Shown here: positions 34,828-44,249 of the stretch, piece after piece
Layout of the letters: every line of letters starts with the position of its first letter
Position numbering within the stretch: position 1 is the stretch's first letter
Source of the DNA: CALBPI01 sp038524795
GTDB lineage: Bacteria > Pseudomonadota > Gammaproteobacteria > Steroidobacterales > Woeseiaceae
DNA length: 64,000 bases
Direction: 5' to 3'
Assembly (NCBI GenBank): GCA_038524795.1
Contig: JBCBIJ010000009.1
Location: 98,524-162,523, forward strand
Translations under genes and position numbers: made by a program
The notes under the pieces: model-generated
Seen by the model: the letters and a program-made list of their open reading frames with translations, nothing else
Database searches by the model: none
Told to the model about the DNA's origin: nothing

Positions 34828-36148
34828 TGCGCGGCTTGCGGCGGCGACGGCGGCGACGCTTGGGCTGGTCGCCCTCGCTGCGGCGGCTGCCCACGCCGAA
34901 GGCCTCGCCACGCTTGCTGCCCTCGAGCTCCTGCACGTCGGTCCAGAACTTCGCGACGTCCTCACCGACCTCGCCAATCCCAGCCCGCAACAGCATGAAG
35001 TCGTAGGCCGCTCGAAATCGCCGGTGCTCAAGGAAGGCAAGTGCCCGCGCGCCGCGCATCTTCTGGAACCGCGGTTGCAACGCAATCATCTCGCGTAACG
35101 GGGCGGTGAAGCGCTTGGGCATCGAGATCATCTGCTGCTGGCGGCCCAGCACTTCGAACGTCGCCCGGCCCAAAGCCTGCGACGGCGAGGCCGATTCGGT
35201 TTCATAGATCTCGGCCGCGCGCGCCTTGATTGGCCACCACATGAGCACCGCAAGCAGGAACATGGGCGTCACTGGCCGGCCTTCGGCGACTCGATGGTCC
35301 GTGTTGTCGAGTGCGCGCTGAATGAGTGTCTCGAAATGCTCGCCGTCGTGGGCCTGCAGGCCTTGCCAGGCCTCGGGGAACAGCTCGCGGAACACGCCGT
35401 GCTCACGCAGCCGATCATAGCTTGCCCGCGCAAAACCAGCCTGAAACAGCTTCAGGAATTCGTCGAAGAGTCGCGCGGCCGGCACATTGCTGAGCAAATT
35501 CTTGTGCTCCGCGATACCGGCGCTCAGGCTCGGGTCCATATCAAAGCCGAGCTTGGCCGCGAAGCGCACGGCGCGCAGCACGCGCACGGGATCTTCACGC
35601 AGCCGCCGCTCCGCTTCGCCGATCAGCTCGAGCCGACACCGCTCCACGTCGGCGACACCGCCGACGTAGTCCCATACCGAGAAGTCCTCGATGTTGTAGT
35701 ACAGCGCGTTGCACGTGAAATCGCGGCGCCAGACGTCGTCGTCGATGCCGCCGTAGACGTTGTCGCGAATGAGCCGACCCTCGTCGTCTTTCTGCGCGTC
35801 GGGGTCTTCGGTAGCGTCGGTGCTCGCGCGGAACGTCGCCACCTCAATGATCTCTCGGCCGAAACGCACGTGCACAAGCCGAAAACGCCGGCCGATGATG
35901 CGCGAATTGCGAAAGAGTGCATGCACCTCATCAGGCGACGCGTCGGTCGACACGTCGAAGTCCTTGGGGTGTCCGCCGAGCAGCAGATCGCGCACCGCAC
36001 CACCGACAAGAAACGCCTGGTAACCACCCTCGCGAAGGCGGTACAACACCTTGAGCGCGGCCTTGGAGATATTCTTGCGGGAGATGCAGTGGTCTGCGCG
36101 CCCAATGATGCGGGGCGCGCCTTCAGACTGCCGGTCAGCCTGGGACAA
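34811..36148 (-). CDS. pcnB: Poly(A) polymerase I
   Basis: Adds 3' poly(A) tails that mark RNA for decay and control plasmid-antisense RNA stability. The 445-residue protein has the nucleotidyltransferase motif FLVGGAVRDLLLGGHPKDFD with metal-binding Asp63 and Asp65, the class II motifs RNSRIIGRRFRLVHVRFG and RDFTCNALYYN, RREDPVRVLRAVRFAAKLGF-like sequence and a basic tail PKRRRRRRRKPRNDGDA. It starts at TTG (36148) with AAAGG upstream; no ATG is available before the conserved HCISRKNISKAALKVLYRL. Confidence 0.96.
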   Translation of the reverse strand: MSQADRQSEGAPRIIGRADHCISRKNISKAALKVLYRLREGGYQAFLVGGAVRDLLLGGHPKDFDVSTDASPDEVHALFRNSRIIGRRFRLVHVRFGREIIEVATFRASTDATEDPDAQKDDEGRLIRDNVYGGIDDDVWRRDFTCNALYYNIEDFSVWDYVGGVADVERCRLELIGEAERRLREDPVRVLRAVRFAAKLGFDMDPSLSAGIAEHKNLLSNVPAARLFDEFLKLFQAGFARASYDRLREHGVFRELFPEAWQGLQAHDGEHFETLIQRALDNTDHRVAEGRPVTPMFLLAVLMWWPIKARAAEIYETESASPSQALGRATFEVLGRQQQMISMPKRFTAPLREMIALQPRFQKMRGARALAFLEHRRFRAAYDFMLLRAGIGEVGEDVAKFWTDVQELEGSKRGEAFGVGSRRSEGDQPKRRRRRRRKPRNDGDA

Positions 36149-36223
36149 TGGCGAAAAGCCTTTGAAACAGCGTCATCGCGCCACTATATCAGAGGCCCAC
36201 AGCGTGAATCTCCCCAAGCCCAC

Positions 36224-36685
36224 ATGAACGACACCGCGACACCCGCCCTCGTCCACCCATTGAGGCGCCTGGCCGCCATGGCCTACGACACCGTATTGCT
36301 CGCGGGCACCCTCATCCTGGCCGGTATGCCCTGGGCAATTTTCGGCGCCAATGAAGAGACGGGCTACATCAGCGACGAACCGCAAAAAACCCTGTTCTTC
36401 ATCTGGAACATCGCGCTGATCTTCGGTTACTTCGCACTGGGCTGGTGCCGTGGCGGCCGCACGCTCGGCATGCGTTCCTGGCGCCTGCAGGTCGTAGCTC
36501 GCGACAGTGGCCCCGTCACCGTGGGCCATGCCCTGCGTCGATTCGCGGCGGCACTACTGGCCTGGCTCCCGCTGGGCGCGGGCGTGCTCTGGCAATACCT
36601 GGATCGTGACGGTCTGACCTGGCACGACCGCTTATCGGAAACGCGACTCGTGCAGCTCAGGAAGCCGCAGAAGACGTCCGCCTAG
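36224..36685 (+). CDS. RDD-family membrane protein
   Basis: A 153-residue protein with three or four membrane segments. The RDD pattern is present in altered form: an N-terminal RRLAAMAYDTVLLAGTLILA (Arg, Asp, Asp positions) and the later GRTLGMRSWRLQVV and TWHDRLSETRLV. The family is widely distributed and of unclear transport role; some members act as Na+/H+ exchangers. Its stop codon shares the bases CTAG with the stop of the converging lptG (36682-36685). A weak AT-rich site (TATATC) lies about 35 bases upstream. Confidence 0.85.
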   Translation: MNDTATPALVHPLRRLAAMAYDTVLLAGTLILAGMPWAIFGANEETGYISDEPQKTLFFIWNIALIFGYFALGWCRGGRTLGMRSWRLQVVARDSGPVTVGHALRRFAAALLAWLPLGAGVLWQYLDRDGLTWHDRLSETRLVQLRKPQKTSA

Positions 36686-37746
36686 CGCACGCGCTGCAGC
36701 ACGATGATCGTGGCGATCGCGAGCGCAGCACTAGGTGCGAGACCCACGAGCGCAGGCTCAAGCGCGAACACCTGCCCGGAATTCGCCAGCGTCCGGCTCG
36801 CGAGAAAATAGGCCAAGCCGATGAGCACCCCGAGCGTGAGCCGGGCGCCCGTGCCCGAACGACGCAGCGCGCCGAACACGAATCCAATGGCCAGCATGGG
36901 CATCAGCACGGTAGCCAGAACGTCGGAGACGCGCGACCACAGCTCCGTCTCATAGGCCCGCGCATCGAGCCGGTTCGCCCGCAGATAACTGAGATAGGCC
37001 AGCAAACCGCGCACGGACAGGCTGTAAGGGCGCAGTGCCGCGATGCCGAGCAGCTCTGCGTCCACGTTGAAGTCTCTCAGGATTGTAGGCGCACTCGTCC
37101 CGGACACGTTCATGCCGTCGAAGCGTGTTTCGGTGAAGCTCTGCAACGCCCAACGCCCGTCGGGGTCGAGATCGGCGCGACTCGCGTAGGCGACCATGGC
37201 CAGTTCCTGGTCAGACTCGACCTCAAACACGTAAACGCCACCGAACTGCAATTGCTCGTCGACGCGCTCCACGTTGAACACACGTCGGCCATCGCGTACC
37301 CAGGTGTTGCTCGTGCCCGCGAGATCGGCCCGGTTACGCGCGGCGGTTCGGTACTTGCGCGCAAACTGATCGAGGGGCGGCGCGATGTATTCGGCGATCA
37401 CGGCGCCGCCCACGGCCAGCAACAGACCCGAAACGGCCACGGCCAGTCCGAGCCGTCGCGCGGAGATGCCCGCGGCACGCATCGCAATCAGTTCGCTGTG
37501 ACCCGCAAGGTTGCCAAGCCCGACCAGCGCGCCCAGTAACGTGGCGACGGGCAACATGTCGACCCCCAGCATCGGCAATCGCAATGCCGTGTACAGCGCC
37601 GCGCCCGCCGTTGTGTAACTGCCCTCGCCCGTGTCGTCGAGCTGGCCGATGAACTCGATGAAGCCCGCAACGGCCAGCAGCACCATGAGCACGAGCCCCG
37701 TGGCGCCAAGTACGGTGCGCAGCAGATAGGCGGCGAGCGTTTTCAC
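36682..37746 (-). CDS. lptG: LPS export permease LptG
   Basis: Inner-membrane half of the LptB2FG ABC transporter that extracts lipopolysaccharide and hands it to LptC/LptA. Three membrane helices precede a periplasmic beta-jellyroll (about 120-250) and three follow. The family segment GSYTTAGAALYTALRLPMLG and LGALVGLGNLAGHSELIAMRAAGIS, containing the coupling helix, is well conserved. The GTG at 37746 overlaps the lptF stop (GTGA), which I prefer over a longer frame. 354 residues. Co-translated with lptF and divergent from pepA, as in E. coli. Confidence 0.95.
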   Translation of the reverse strand: MKTLAAYLLRTVLGATGLVLMVLLAVAGFIEFIGQLDDTGEGSYTTAGAALYTALRLPMLGVDMLPVATLLGALVGLGNLAGHSELIAMRAAGISARRLGLAVAVSGLLLAVGGAVIAEYIAPPLDQFARKYRTAARNRADLAGTSNTWVRDGRRVFNVERVDEQLQFGGVYVFEVESDQELAMVAYASRADLDPDGRWALQSFTETRFDGMNVSGTSAPTILRDFNVDAELLGIAALRPYSLSVRGLLAYLSYLRANRLDARAYETELWSRVSDVLATVLMPMLAIGFVFGALRRSGTGARLTLGVLIGLAYFLASRTLANSGQVFALEPALVGLAPSAALAIATIIVLQRVR

Positions 37747-38837
37747 GAGCCGAGCCACCGCGATGGCCGGAACCGACCAAACCATCCATTCTGCGACGCC
37801 ACCATCGCCATTGCGACCAAGGCCATGGCGGCGTGAACGAACCAGATGCCAATTCGCGGATCAATCTGCTCGCGCTCCACCCAGACTTTGGCGGCACCGA
37901 TCAGGTTGAAATAGATGATGAACACGAGCACGCCGACCGCGAGCTTGCCGTAACGCCCCTGGCGCGGCTGGCTCTTGGACAGCGGCACGGCGAGCAGGGC
38001 CAGTACCAGTGTGGCGAGCGGCACGGACACGCGCCACTGCAGCTCGGCAATCTCAAGCGGATCGCGGGTACCCAGGAGATCGGCCGTCGACTTTGCCTCG
38101 GGCTTGAGCTCGCCCACCTCGGCCGCCGGCAGTGTAAAGGGCAAGCCGTACTCCGTGAACTCGACGATCTGGAACTGCGACGCGCCTGGCACGCCGAGGT
38201 AGCGGCGTCCCTCCGACAGCACAATGTAGCGCACGTCGTCATCGCCATTGCGCTGCGTACCGCGCTTGGCCAGAACCACTTCGACTTCGTTATCAAGTCG
38301 GCGCTGCAAAAACACATTAACCAACGAGCCGTCGCCGTCGATCTGCTCTGCGAAAATCACGGCACCCTCGTCGCCGGCCTCAACGAAACGGCCCGCCTCG
38401 ATCGCGGACAGGTCCATACGCCGTTGCGTCTCGGCGCCAATCACCTCGATTTTTGCGAGCGACTGCGGCGCAATAACCAGTGCGAGCCAGGCCACAAGCG
38501 CAGCCAGTGGCAGCGCGAGCCACGCGACCGGCCGGTACAGGCCGCCCGGGCCAACACGGCAGGCCATCATCGCGGGCAGCTCGCTGTCGCTGTAGAGCCG
38601 TGCCAGCGCAAGCATGACGGCCAAAAACAGGCCGAACGGGATCAGAATAGTCAGGTACTGCAACGCTGTGAGCCCGATGACGCTGAACACGGCGTCCTTC
38701 GCGATCTTGTCCCGGGCTGCGTCGCCGAGCACGCGGGCGAACTGATTCGAGAGCAGAATCGCCAGCAACACGCCCGTCACGGAAACCCAGGTCTGGGCCG
38801 TCTCACGGAGAATGTAGCGATCGAGAATACGGAACAT
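37743..38837 (-). CDS. lptF: LPS export permease LptF
   Basis: Partner of LptG in the lipopolysaccharide exporter. The 364-residue chain starts MFRILDRYILRETAQTWVSV, with three membrane helices, the coupling-helix region LARLYSDSELPAMMACRVGP, a periplasmic beta-jellyroll and three C-terminal helices (VPLATLVLALLAVPLS; KLAVGVLVFIIYFNLIGAAK). The start at 38837 excludes a long upstream open frame that overlaps pepA. It stands 262 bases from the divergent pepA, sharing its control region. Confidence 0.95.
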   Translation of the reverse strand: MFRILDRYILRETAQTWVSVTGVLLAILLSNQFARVLGDAARDKIAKDAVFSVIGLTALQYLTILIPFGLFLAVMLALARLYSDSELPAMMACRVGPGGLYRPVAWLALPLAALVAWLALVIAPQSLAKIEVIGAETQRRMDLSAIEAGRFVEAGDEGAVIFAEQIDGDGSLVNVFLQRRLDNEVEVVLAKRGTQRNGDDDVRYIVLSEGRRYLGVPGASQFQIVEFTEYGLPFTLPAAEVGELKPEAKSTADLLGTRDPLEIAELQWRVSVPLATLVLALLAVPLSKSQPRQGRYGKLAVGVLVFIIYFNLIGAAKVWVEREQIDPRIGIWFVHAAMALVAMAMVASQNGWFGRFRPSRWLGS

Positions 38838-38853
38838 GGAGCTCAACGGGCGC

Positions 38854-38882
38854 TTAAATTCGTCCGGAGCTTGCAGTATGAT
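38854..38882 (+). promoter_or_regulatory. Candidate pepA promoter in the lptF-pepA divergent region
   Basis: TTAAAT (38854-38859), 17 bases, then TATGAT (38877-38882). On the other strand CATACT (38880-38875) overlaps the same site and could serve lptF. The remainder of the 262-bp gap (38883-39086) is GC-rich and shows no further clear element. The pepA leader would be about 210 bases. Sequence match is only moderate. Confidence 0.35.
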
Positions 38883-39099
38883 CGGGCGCGCTCCGGGTGG
38901 GGATATTGGGCGAATAGTAGCAGTGCGGCTCAGCGAAAGCCTGCCACTGCGACGCGGCAACGAAAGCTCGCCGCTAGGAAGGATGAACCACCAGCGGGTG
39001 CCGGGCGTTTCTGGCAACCGGGGAGCACCAAGTGAATAACAAGACCAGGCGGCAGGGAAAAACACGGACCCCGGTCCGGCCGCATCAGGAGTGCCTCGA

Positions 39100-40587
39100 A
39101 TGGAATGTGTGACCACGACGGCCGATGCCGCAAAGAAGGCGACGGACTGCGTCATCGTCGGCATCTACGACAAGAAGCGCTTGAGCGACGCTGCTGAAGC
39201 CATCGACGACGCAGGCGACGGCCTGATCTCAAAACTCATCGAGCAGGGCGACCTGAGCGGCAAACTGGGTGCAGCCACACTCCTCGCACGCCCGGCCGGA
39301 ATCAAGGCCAAGCGACTCGTCGTCGTAGGTCTTGGCACCAAGAACACATTTGGCCGCCGCGAATACCACCGCGCAATGCGCGCCGCGCTTGCCAGCATTC
39401 GCTCGACAAAAGTTCGTGATGTCGTGAGCTACCTGTCGGCTGAGCCCGTGCGCGACTGTGAGCCCTACTACCGCGGCCGACTCGCGGCGCAAGCGCTGGG
39501 CGAGCACCTGTACCGCTTTACCAGCACCAAGAACGACAAGACGCCGCCTGCGCCGCGGATCCGCAAGCTCACGCTCGCGGCCGCTGAGCGCAGCGACCGT
39601 GACGAACTCACGTTGGGCGCAGAACACGGCGCCGGCATCACGGTGGGCATGAACTTGACCCGCGATCTGGGCAACACGCCGCCAAATATCTGCAACCCGT
39701 CTTACCTCGCCGATCAGGCGCGCGAGATGGCGGACAAGTACACCAACCTCGAAGTCCGTGTGCTCGAGGAAGAAGACATGCTCGCGTTGGGCATGAATTC
39801 GTTGCTGTCCGTCGGCAATGGTTCCGATCAACCTTCGAAACTCATTCAGCTCGACTACCGCAATGACGGCGACGCGTCGCCGGCTATTCTCGTGGGCAAG
39901 GGGATCACCTTCGATACGGGCGGTATTTCTCTGAAGCCCGGCCCGCAGATGGACGAGATGAAATTCGACATGGGTGGCGCGGCAGCCGTCATGGGCGCCA
40001 TGGCAGCCGTTGCGGCGCTGCGTTTGCCCATCAACCTGACCGTCATCGTGCCCAGCGCGGAGAACATGCCCAGCGGTCGCGCAACGCGCCCCGGTGATGT
40101 TGTCGAGAGCATGTCGGGCAAGACCATCGAGATCCTCAACACCGACGCCGAAGGCCGCCTCATCCTCTGCGACGCGCTGACCTACGCCCAGCAGTACGGC
40201 CCGACAATGCTTATCGATGTCGCCACGCTGACGGGTGCCTGCGTCATCGCACTGGGCCGCCACCGCTCGGGTGTGATGTCCAACGACGACAGCCTGGCGG
40301 GCGAGATCGTGGCGGCGGGTGAACGCGCCGTCGACCGCGCCTGGCATCTGCCGCTCGACCAGGAATACGCCGACCAGCTCAAGAGCAATTTCGCGGATCT
40401 CGCCAACATCGGCGGCCGCGAGGGCGGCGTGATTACGGCCGGGGCCTTCCTTTGGCAATTCACGAAGAAGGCGCGCTGGGCGCACATCGATATTGCGGGC
40501 ACGGCCTGGCTCAGCGGCGGCAAGAAGGGTGCGACGGGCCGACCGGTGCCGTTGCTTCTCGACCTGCTGCTGCAGCAGATCGACTAG
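39100..40587 (+). CDS. pepA: Leucyl aminopeptidase (PepA, M17)
   Basis: Hexameric two-metal aminopeptidase; in E. coli PepA also binds DNA in Xer recombination and carAB control. The 495 residues have the N-terminal domain (about 1-165), then the catalytic domain with VGKGITFDTGGISLKPG (metal-binding Lys and Asp), MKFDMGGAAAVMG and the signature NTDAEGRL. The ATG at 39100 follows AGGAG by eight bases; a GTG nine bases earlier overlaps that site and is less likely. It leads pepA-holC-(small ORF)-valS. Confidence 0.97.
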   Translation: MECVTTTADAAKKATDCVIVGIYDKKRLSDAAEAIDDAGDGLISKLIEQGDLSGKLGAATLLARPAGIKAKRLVVVGLGTKNTFGRREYHRAMRAALASIRSTKVRDVVSYLSAEPVRDCEPYYRGRLAAQALGEHLYRFTSTKNDKTPPAPRIRKLTLAAAERSDRDELTLGAEHGAGITVGMNLTRDLGNTPPNICNPSYLADQAREMADKYTNLEVRVLEEEDMLALGMNSLLSVGNGSDQPSKLIQLDYRNDGDASPAILVGKGITFDTGGISLKPGPQMDEMKFDMGGAAAVMGAMAAVAALRLPINLTVIVPSAENMPSGRATRPGDVVESMSGKTIEILNTDAEGRLILCDALTYAQQYGPTMLIDVATLTGACVIALGRHRSGVMSNDDSLAGEIVAAGERAVDRAWHLPLDQEYADQLKSNFADLANIGGREGGVITAGAFLWQFTKKARWAHIDIAGTAWLSGGKKGATGRPVPLLLDLLLQQID

Positions 40588-40593
40588 GCGCTC

Positions 40594-41013
40594 GTGGCGC
40601 GCGCCGACTTCTACCTGCTGCGCGACGCCGGTGACGCCGCGCGCGAGCGGTTTGCCTGTCGGCTGGCGGCCAAGGTCTACGGCCTCGACCACGCGGTGCA
40701 CCTGCGCGTACCTGACGCCGCCGCGCTCGAGCGGCTCGACACGCTGCTCTGGACGTTCACCGACGACAGCTTCGTGCCGCACGATGTGGCGCTCGACGGT
40801 CAACGTACAGCACCCGTGACACTGGCTGACGCCGCAAGGCCTTTGCCCGAGGGCACCGAGGTCTGCATCAACCTCTGCGACGACACCGTGGAAACCGACT
40901 GCCCTCGCATTGCCGAAATCGTCAGCGGTGACGACGCGGGCCGCGCCAACGGCCGGCAACGCTACGCGAGCTACCGCGAGCGCGGTCTCGATCTCGACAT
41001 GCACGAGCTCTGA
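40594..41013 (+). CDS. holC: DNA polymerase III subunit chi
   Basis: Chi joins psi and the clamp loader to SSB during lagging-strand synthesis. The 139-residue protein has ADFYLLRDAGDAARERFACRLAAKVYG, the LDTLLWTFTDDSFVPHD motif and the C-terminal YASYRERGLDLDMHEL. It starts with GTG seven bases after the pepA stop. The pepA-holC-valS order is conserved in gammaproteobacteria, which makes the assignment secure despite modest sequence conservation of the family. Confidence 0.93.
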   Translation: MARADFYLLRDAGDAARERFACRLAAKVYGLDHAVHLRVPDAAALERLDTLLWTFTDDSFVPHDVALDGQRTAPVTLADAARPLPEGTEVCINLCDDTVETDCPRIAEIVSGDDAGRANGRQRYASYRERGLDLDMHEL

Positions 41014-41017
41014 GGCC

Positions 41018-41302
41018 ATGGCCGACGACGACATTCCCGTTCTCACCAAAGTCGTGCGCCGCGAGCGTCGCGCCCATCCGACGCTGACACCCGATTTGCG
41101 CGCGGCCGTAGCCAAAGATGTCACCGCTCATTGCCGCGATGCCGTCGCCGACCTCATCCAGGCGGCAGCCGTCGATATCGACGCGCTGCTCACGGATCGC
41201 GTCATGGCCGAGCTTATGGAGCGACTGCCGAGCCTCGTAGAAACCGCGCTTGCGGAATGCATCGCGAAGCAAGAGGCGGAGCGCGACGACGCCGACGGCT
41301 AG
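41018..41302 (+). CDS. Small hypothetical protein between holC and valS
   Basis: A 94-residue acidic, helical protein beginning MADDDIPVLTKVVRRER. A short opening motif of the D-D-I-P-V-L-T type also starts small proteins near holC or valS in other proteobacteria, but I cannot name a family with confidence. It begins four bases after the holC stop and ends 73 bases before valS, so co-transcription is likely. The rest is a predicted helix rich in Ala, Asp, Leu and Glu, without membrane segment or catalytic motif. Confidence 0.7.
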   Translation: MADDDIPVLTKVVRRERRAHPTLTPDLRAAVAKDVTAHCRDAVADLIQAAAVDIDALLTDRVMAELMERLPSLVETALAECIAKQEAERDDADG

Positions 41303-41375
41303 CCGACCGGGAGCCGACTGGCTACACTCGCCGGCTACCCCTTTTCAAAGCCCGCCTCGGGCGGACCAGACACTC

Positions 41376-44138
41376 ATGGACAAGACCTACTCGCCGCACG
41401 CGATCGAGGCCCGACACTACGCGCGCTGGGAAGCCGAGGGCCGCTTCCGCGCCCAGGGTGGCGACACCGCGTTCTGCATCGTGATCCCGCCGCCCAATGT
41501 CACGGGCACGCTTCACATGGGCCACGCGTTCCAGGACACCATCATGGACGCGCTCACGCGCTACCACCGGCTGCGCGGCGACAATACCCTCTGGCAACAC
41601 GGCACCGACCACGCAGGCATCGCTACTCAGATGGTTGTGGAGCGCCAGCTCAATGCCGCGGGCACCTCGCGCCGCGATATCGGGCGTGACGCCTTCATCG
41701 AAAAAGTCTGGGAGTGGAAGGACACCTCTGGCAATCGCATCAACGACCAGCTGCGTCGTCTGGGCGCCTCCGTGGACTGGGACCGCGAGCGCTTCACGAT
41801 GGACGAGGGTTTGTCCGAAGCCGTCACCGAGGTCTTCGTGCGGCTTCACGACGAGGGGCTCATTTACCGAGGCAAACGTCTCGTCAACTGGGACCCCGTG
41901 CTGCACACGGCCTTGTCGGACCTCGAGGTCCTGTCTGAAGACGAGAACGGCAGCCTTTGGCATTTCCGCTACCCGCTGGAGGACGGCTCAGGACATCTTA
42001 CGGTCGCGACAACGCGCCCCGAGACGATGCTGGGCGACACGGCCGTGGCTGTTCACCCCGACGATGAGCGCTACCGCGAACTCGTAGGCAAGCAGATACG
42101 CCTGCCACTCGTTGATCGCCTCATTCCCATCGTCGCCGACGACTACGTCGACCCGGAGTTCGGCACCGGGTGCGTGAAGATCACGCCCGCGCACGACTTC
42201 AACGACTACGACATCGGTCAGCGCCACAGTCTCGAGATCATCAACATTCTCGATGACAACGCGGCCATTAACGACAACGCGCCAGTGCGCTTCCGTGGCA
42301 TGGATCGCTTTGACGCCCGCAAGGCCGTCGTCGCTGAGTTTGAATCGCTGGGCCTGCTTGAAGGCGTCGAGCCGCACCAGCTAAAGGTCCCCCGCGGCGA
42401 CCGCAGCGGTGCTGTCGTCGAGCCCTATCTCACGGACCAGTGGTACGTGAAGATCCAGCCACTGGCCGACCCGGCCATCGCCGCGGTCGAAAATGGCGAC
42501 ATCAAGTTCGTGCCCGAAAACTGGTCCAAGACCTACTTCGACTGGATGCACAAGATCCAGGACTGGTGCATCAGTCGCCAGCTCTGGTGGGGACATCGCA
42601 TTCCCGCCTGGTATGACGACAACGGCGGCATCTATGTCGGTCGCAACGAAGCCGATGTCCGCGAAAAATACGATCTGCCGGCAGACCTCACACTGCGCCA
42701 GGACGACGACGTGCTCGACACCTGGTTCAGTTCGGCGCTGTGGCCATTCTCGACACTGGGCTGGCCCGATGCGACGCCAGAGCTCAAGACCTTTTACCCG
42801 ACCAACGTGCTGGTCACGGGCTTCGACATCATTTTCTTCTGGGTCGCGCGCATGATCATGTTCGGGCTCAAGTTCGCAGGCGATGTACCGTTTCGCGAGG
42901 TCTACATCCACGGCCTGATCCGCGACCAGGACGGCCAGAAGATGTCGAAGTCGAAAGGCAACGTCCTCGACCCCATCGACTTGATCGACGGCATCGATCT
43001 TGAGTCGCTCGTCACCAAGCGCACGACAGGGCTCATGCAGCCGCACCTCGCGCCCAAAATCGAAAAGGCGACGCGCCGACAGTTCCCGGACGGCATTCCC
43101 GAGTTCGGTACCGACGCGTTGCGCTACACGTTTGCTTCGCTGGCGACGACGGGCCGCGACATTCGATTCGACCTGGGCCGGATCGAGGGCTACCGCAATT
43201 TCTGCAACAAGCTCTGGAACGCCTCGCGCTTCGTGCTGAGTGTGACCGAGCCACTGGACGGCGGCGACGTGGCCGCGCCGACACCGGGTCTTGCTGATCG
43301 CTGGATTCGCTCACGGCTCGCGCACTGCGCGGGGGAAGTCGAGCGCCAGTTTGCGCGCTACCGGTTCGACCTTGCGGCGCAAGCGCTCTACGAGTTCACC
43401 TGGTACGAGTTCTGCGACTGGTACGTCGAACTCAGCAAGGCCACGCTCTACGCCGACGATGCAGCCGCCGGCGACAAGGCTGCCGCCATGGCGACGCTCG
43501 TTGAGGTGCTGGAGTCACTGCTGCGTCTGCTGCACCCGATCATGCCGTTCATCAGCGAAGAGATCTGGCTCAAGGTCGCGCCGCGCGCGCAGGTGTCCGG
43601 CGAATCGATCTGCGACATGCGCTGGCCTGAAACGGGCGCGCGCGACGACGATGCCGAACGCGAGCTCGGCTGGGTACAACAGTTCGTGCTGGGCGTACGC
43701 CAGATTCGCGGCGAGATGGACATTGCACCCGGCAAGCCGCTGCCCGTTTTGCTCAAGGCCGCGTCTGACGACGACCTCGCCCTGCTCGATGCACACCGGC
43801 CGCTGCTCGCACGCATGGGCAACATCGAATCGTTCGATGTGATCGACGACAGCGACGCGGCACCGGCCTGCGCTACAGCACTGCACGGCGAGATGCGCAT
43901 CCACGTGCCCATGGCCGGGCTCATCGATGTCGGCAAGGAACTCGAACGTCTGGGCAAGCAGCTCGACAAGTCGCGCCAGGACCTGACCCGCACGCGGGGC
44001 AAACTCGACAATCCGAGCTTCGTCGACCGGGCGCCAGCCGAGGTTGTGGCCACGGAACGGGCCCGCGCCGAAGAGCACGAACAGACGGTCTTGCGGCTCG
44101 AAACACAGATCGCGGAGCTCGAATCGCTCGCAGATTGA
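41376..44138 (+). CDS. valS: Valyl-tRNA synthetase
   Basis: Class I synthetase that charges tRNA-Val and edits mischarged threonine. The 920-residue enzyme has the HIGH-type motif HMGH (47-50), the editing domain with VATTRPETMLGDTAVAVHPD and KITPAHDFNDYDIGQRH, KMSKS (522-526), the anticodon-binding domain and the C-terminal coiled-coil arm (GKELERLGKQLDKSRQDL). The start at 41376 gives the usual N-terminus MDKTYSPHAIE. A small hairpin (41352-41364) and a TACACT box lie in the 73-bp leader. Confidence 0.98.
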   Translation: MDKTYSPHAIEARHYARWEAEGRFRAQGGDTAFCIVIPPPNVTGTLHMGHAFQDTIMDALTRYHRLRGDNTLWQHGTDHAGIATQMVVERQLNAAGTSRRDIGRDAFIEKVWEWKDTSGNRINDQLRRLGASVDWDRERFTMDEGLSEAVTEVFVRLHDEGLIYRGKRLVNWDPVLHTALSDLEVLSEDENGSLWHFRYPLEDGSGHLTVATTRPETMLGDTAVAVHPDDERYRELVGKQIRLPLVDRLIPIVADDYVDPEFGTGCVKITPAHDFNDYDIGQRHSLEIINILDDNAAINDNAPVRFRGMDRFDARKAVVAEFESLGLLEGVEPHQLKVPRGDRSGAVVEPYLTDQWYVKIQPLADPAIAAVENGDIKFVPENWSKTYFDWMHKIQDWCISRQLWWGHRIPAWYDDNGGIYVGRNEADVREKYDLPADLTLRQDDDVLDTWFSSALWPFSTLGWPDATPELKTFYPTNVLVTGFDIIFFWVARMIMFGLKFAGDVPFREVYIHGLIRDQDGQKMSKSKGNVLDPIDLIDGIDLESLVTKRTTGLMQPHLAPKIEKATRRQFPDGIPEFGTDALRYTFASLATTGRDIRFDLGRIEGYRNFCNKLWNASRFVLSVTEPLDGGDVAAPTPGLADRWIRSRLAHCAGEVERQFARYRFDLAAQALYEFTWYEFCDWYVELSKATLYADDAAAGDKAAAMATLVEVLESLLRLLHPIMPFISEEIWLKVAPRAQVSGESICDMRWPETGARDDDAERELGWVQQFVLGVRQIRGEMDIAPGKPLPVLLKAASDDDLALLDAHRPLLARMGNIESFDVIDDSDAAPACATALHGEMRIHVPMAGLIDVGKELERLGKQLDKSRQDLTRTRGKLDNPSFVDRAPAEVVATERARAEEHEQTVLRLETQIAELESLAD

Positions 44139-44249
44139 GCCCCGGGGCACCAATCGGCCGGTAATGGGTCACATTCTGGGTGCGGCGTCCGTGCAAGGTG
44201 GCCGCGATTTGGCCATGATGCGTGTTGATACCGCCCCCGAGGGTCTCCC

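Noticed and set aside
37833..39035. 400-codon open frame on the plus strand
   Set aside because: It lies opposite lptF and lptG, has low-complexity Arg/His/Gln composition and no start signal.
38836..39039. 67-codon ORF in the lptF-pepA gap
   Set aside because: No ribosome-binding site, no recognisable motif, overlaps the lptF start; more likely untranslated leader of pepA.
39229..41124. 631-codon open frame on the minus strand
   Set aside because: It is antisense to pepA and holC, both certain. Long antisense frames are expected in GC-rich DNA, and the translation has no recognisable domain.
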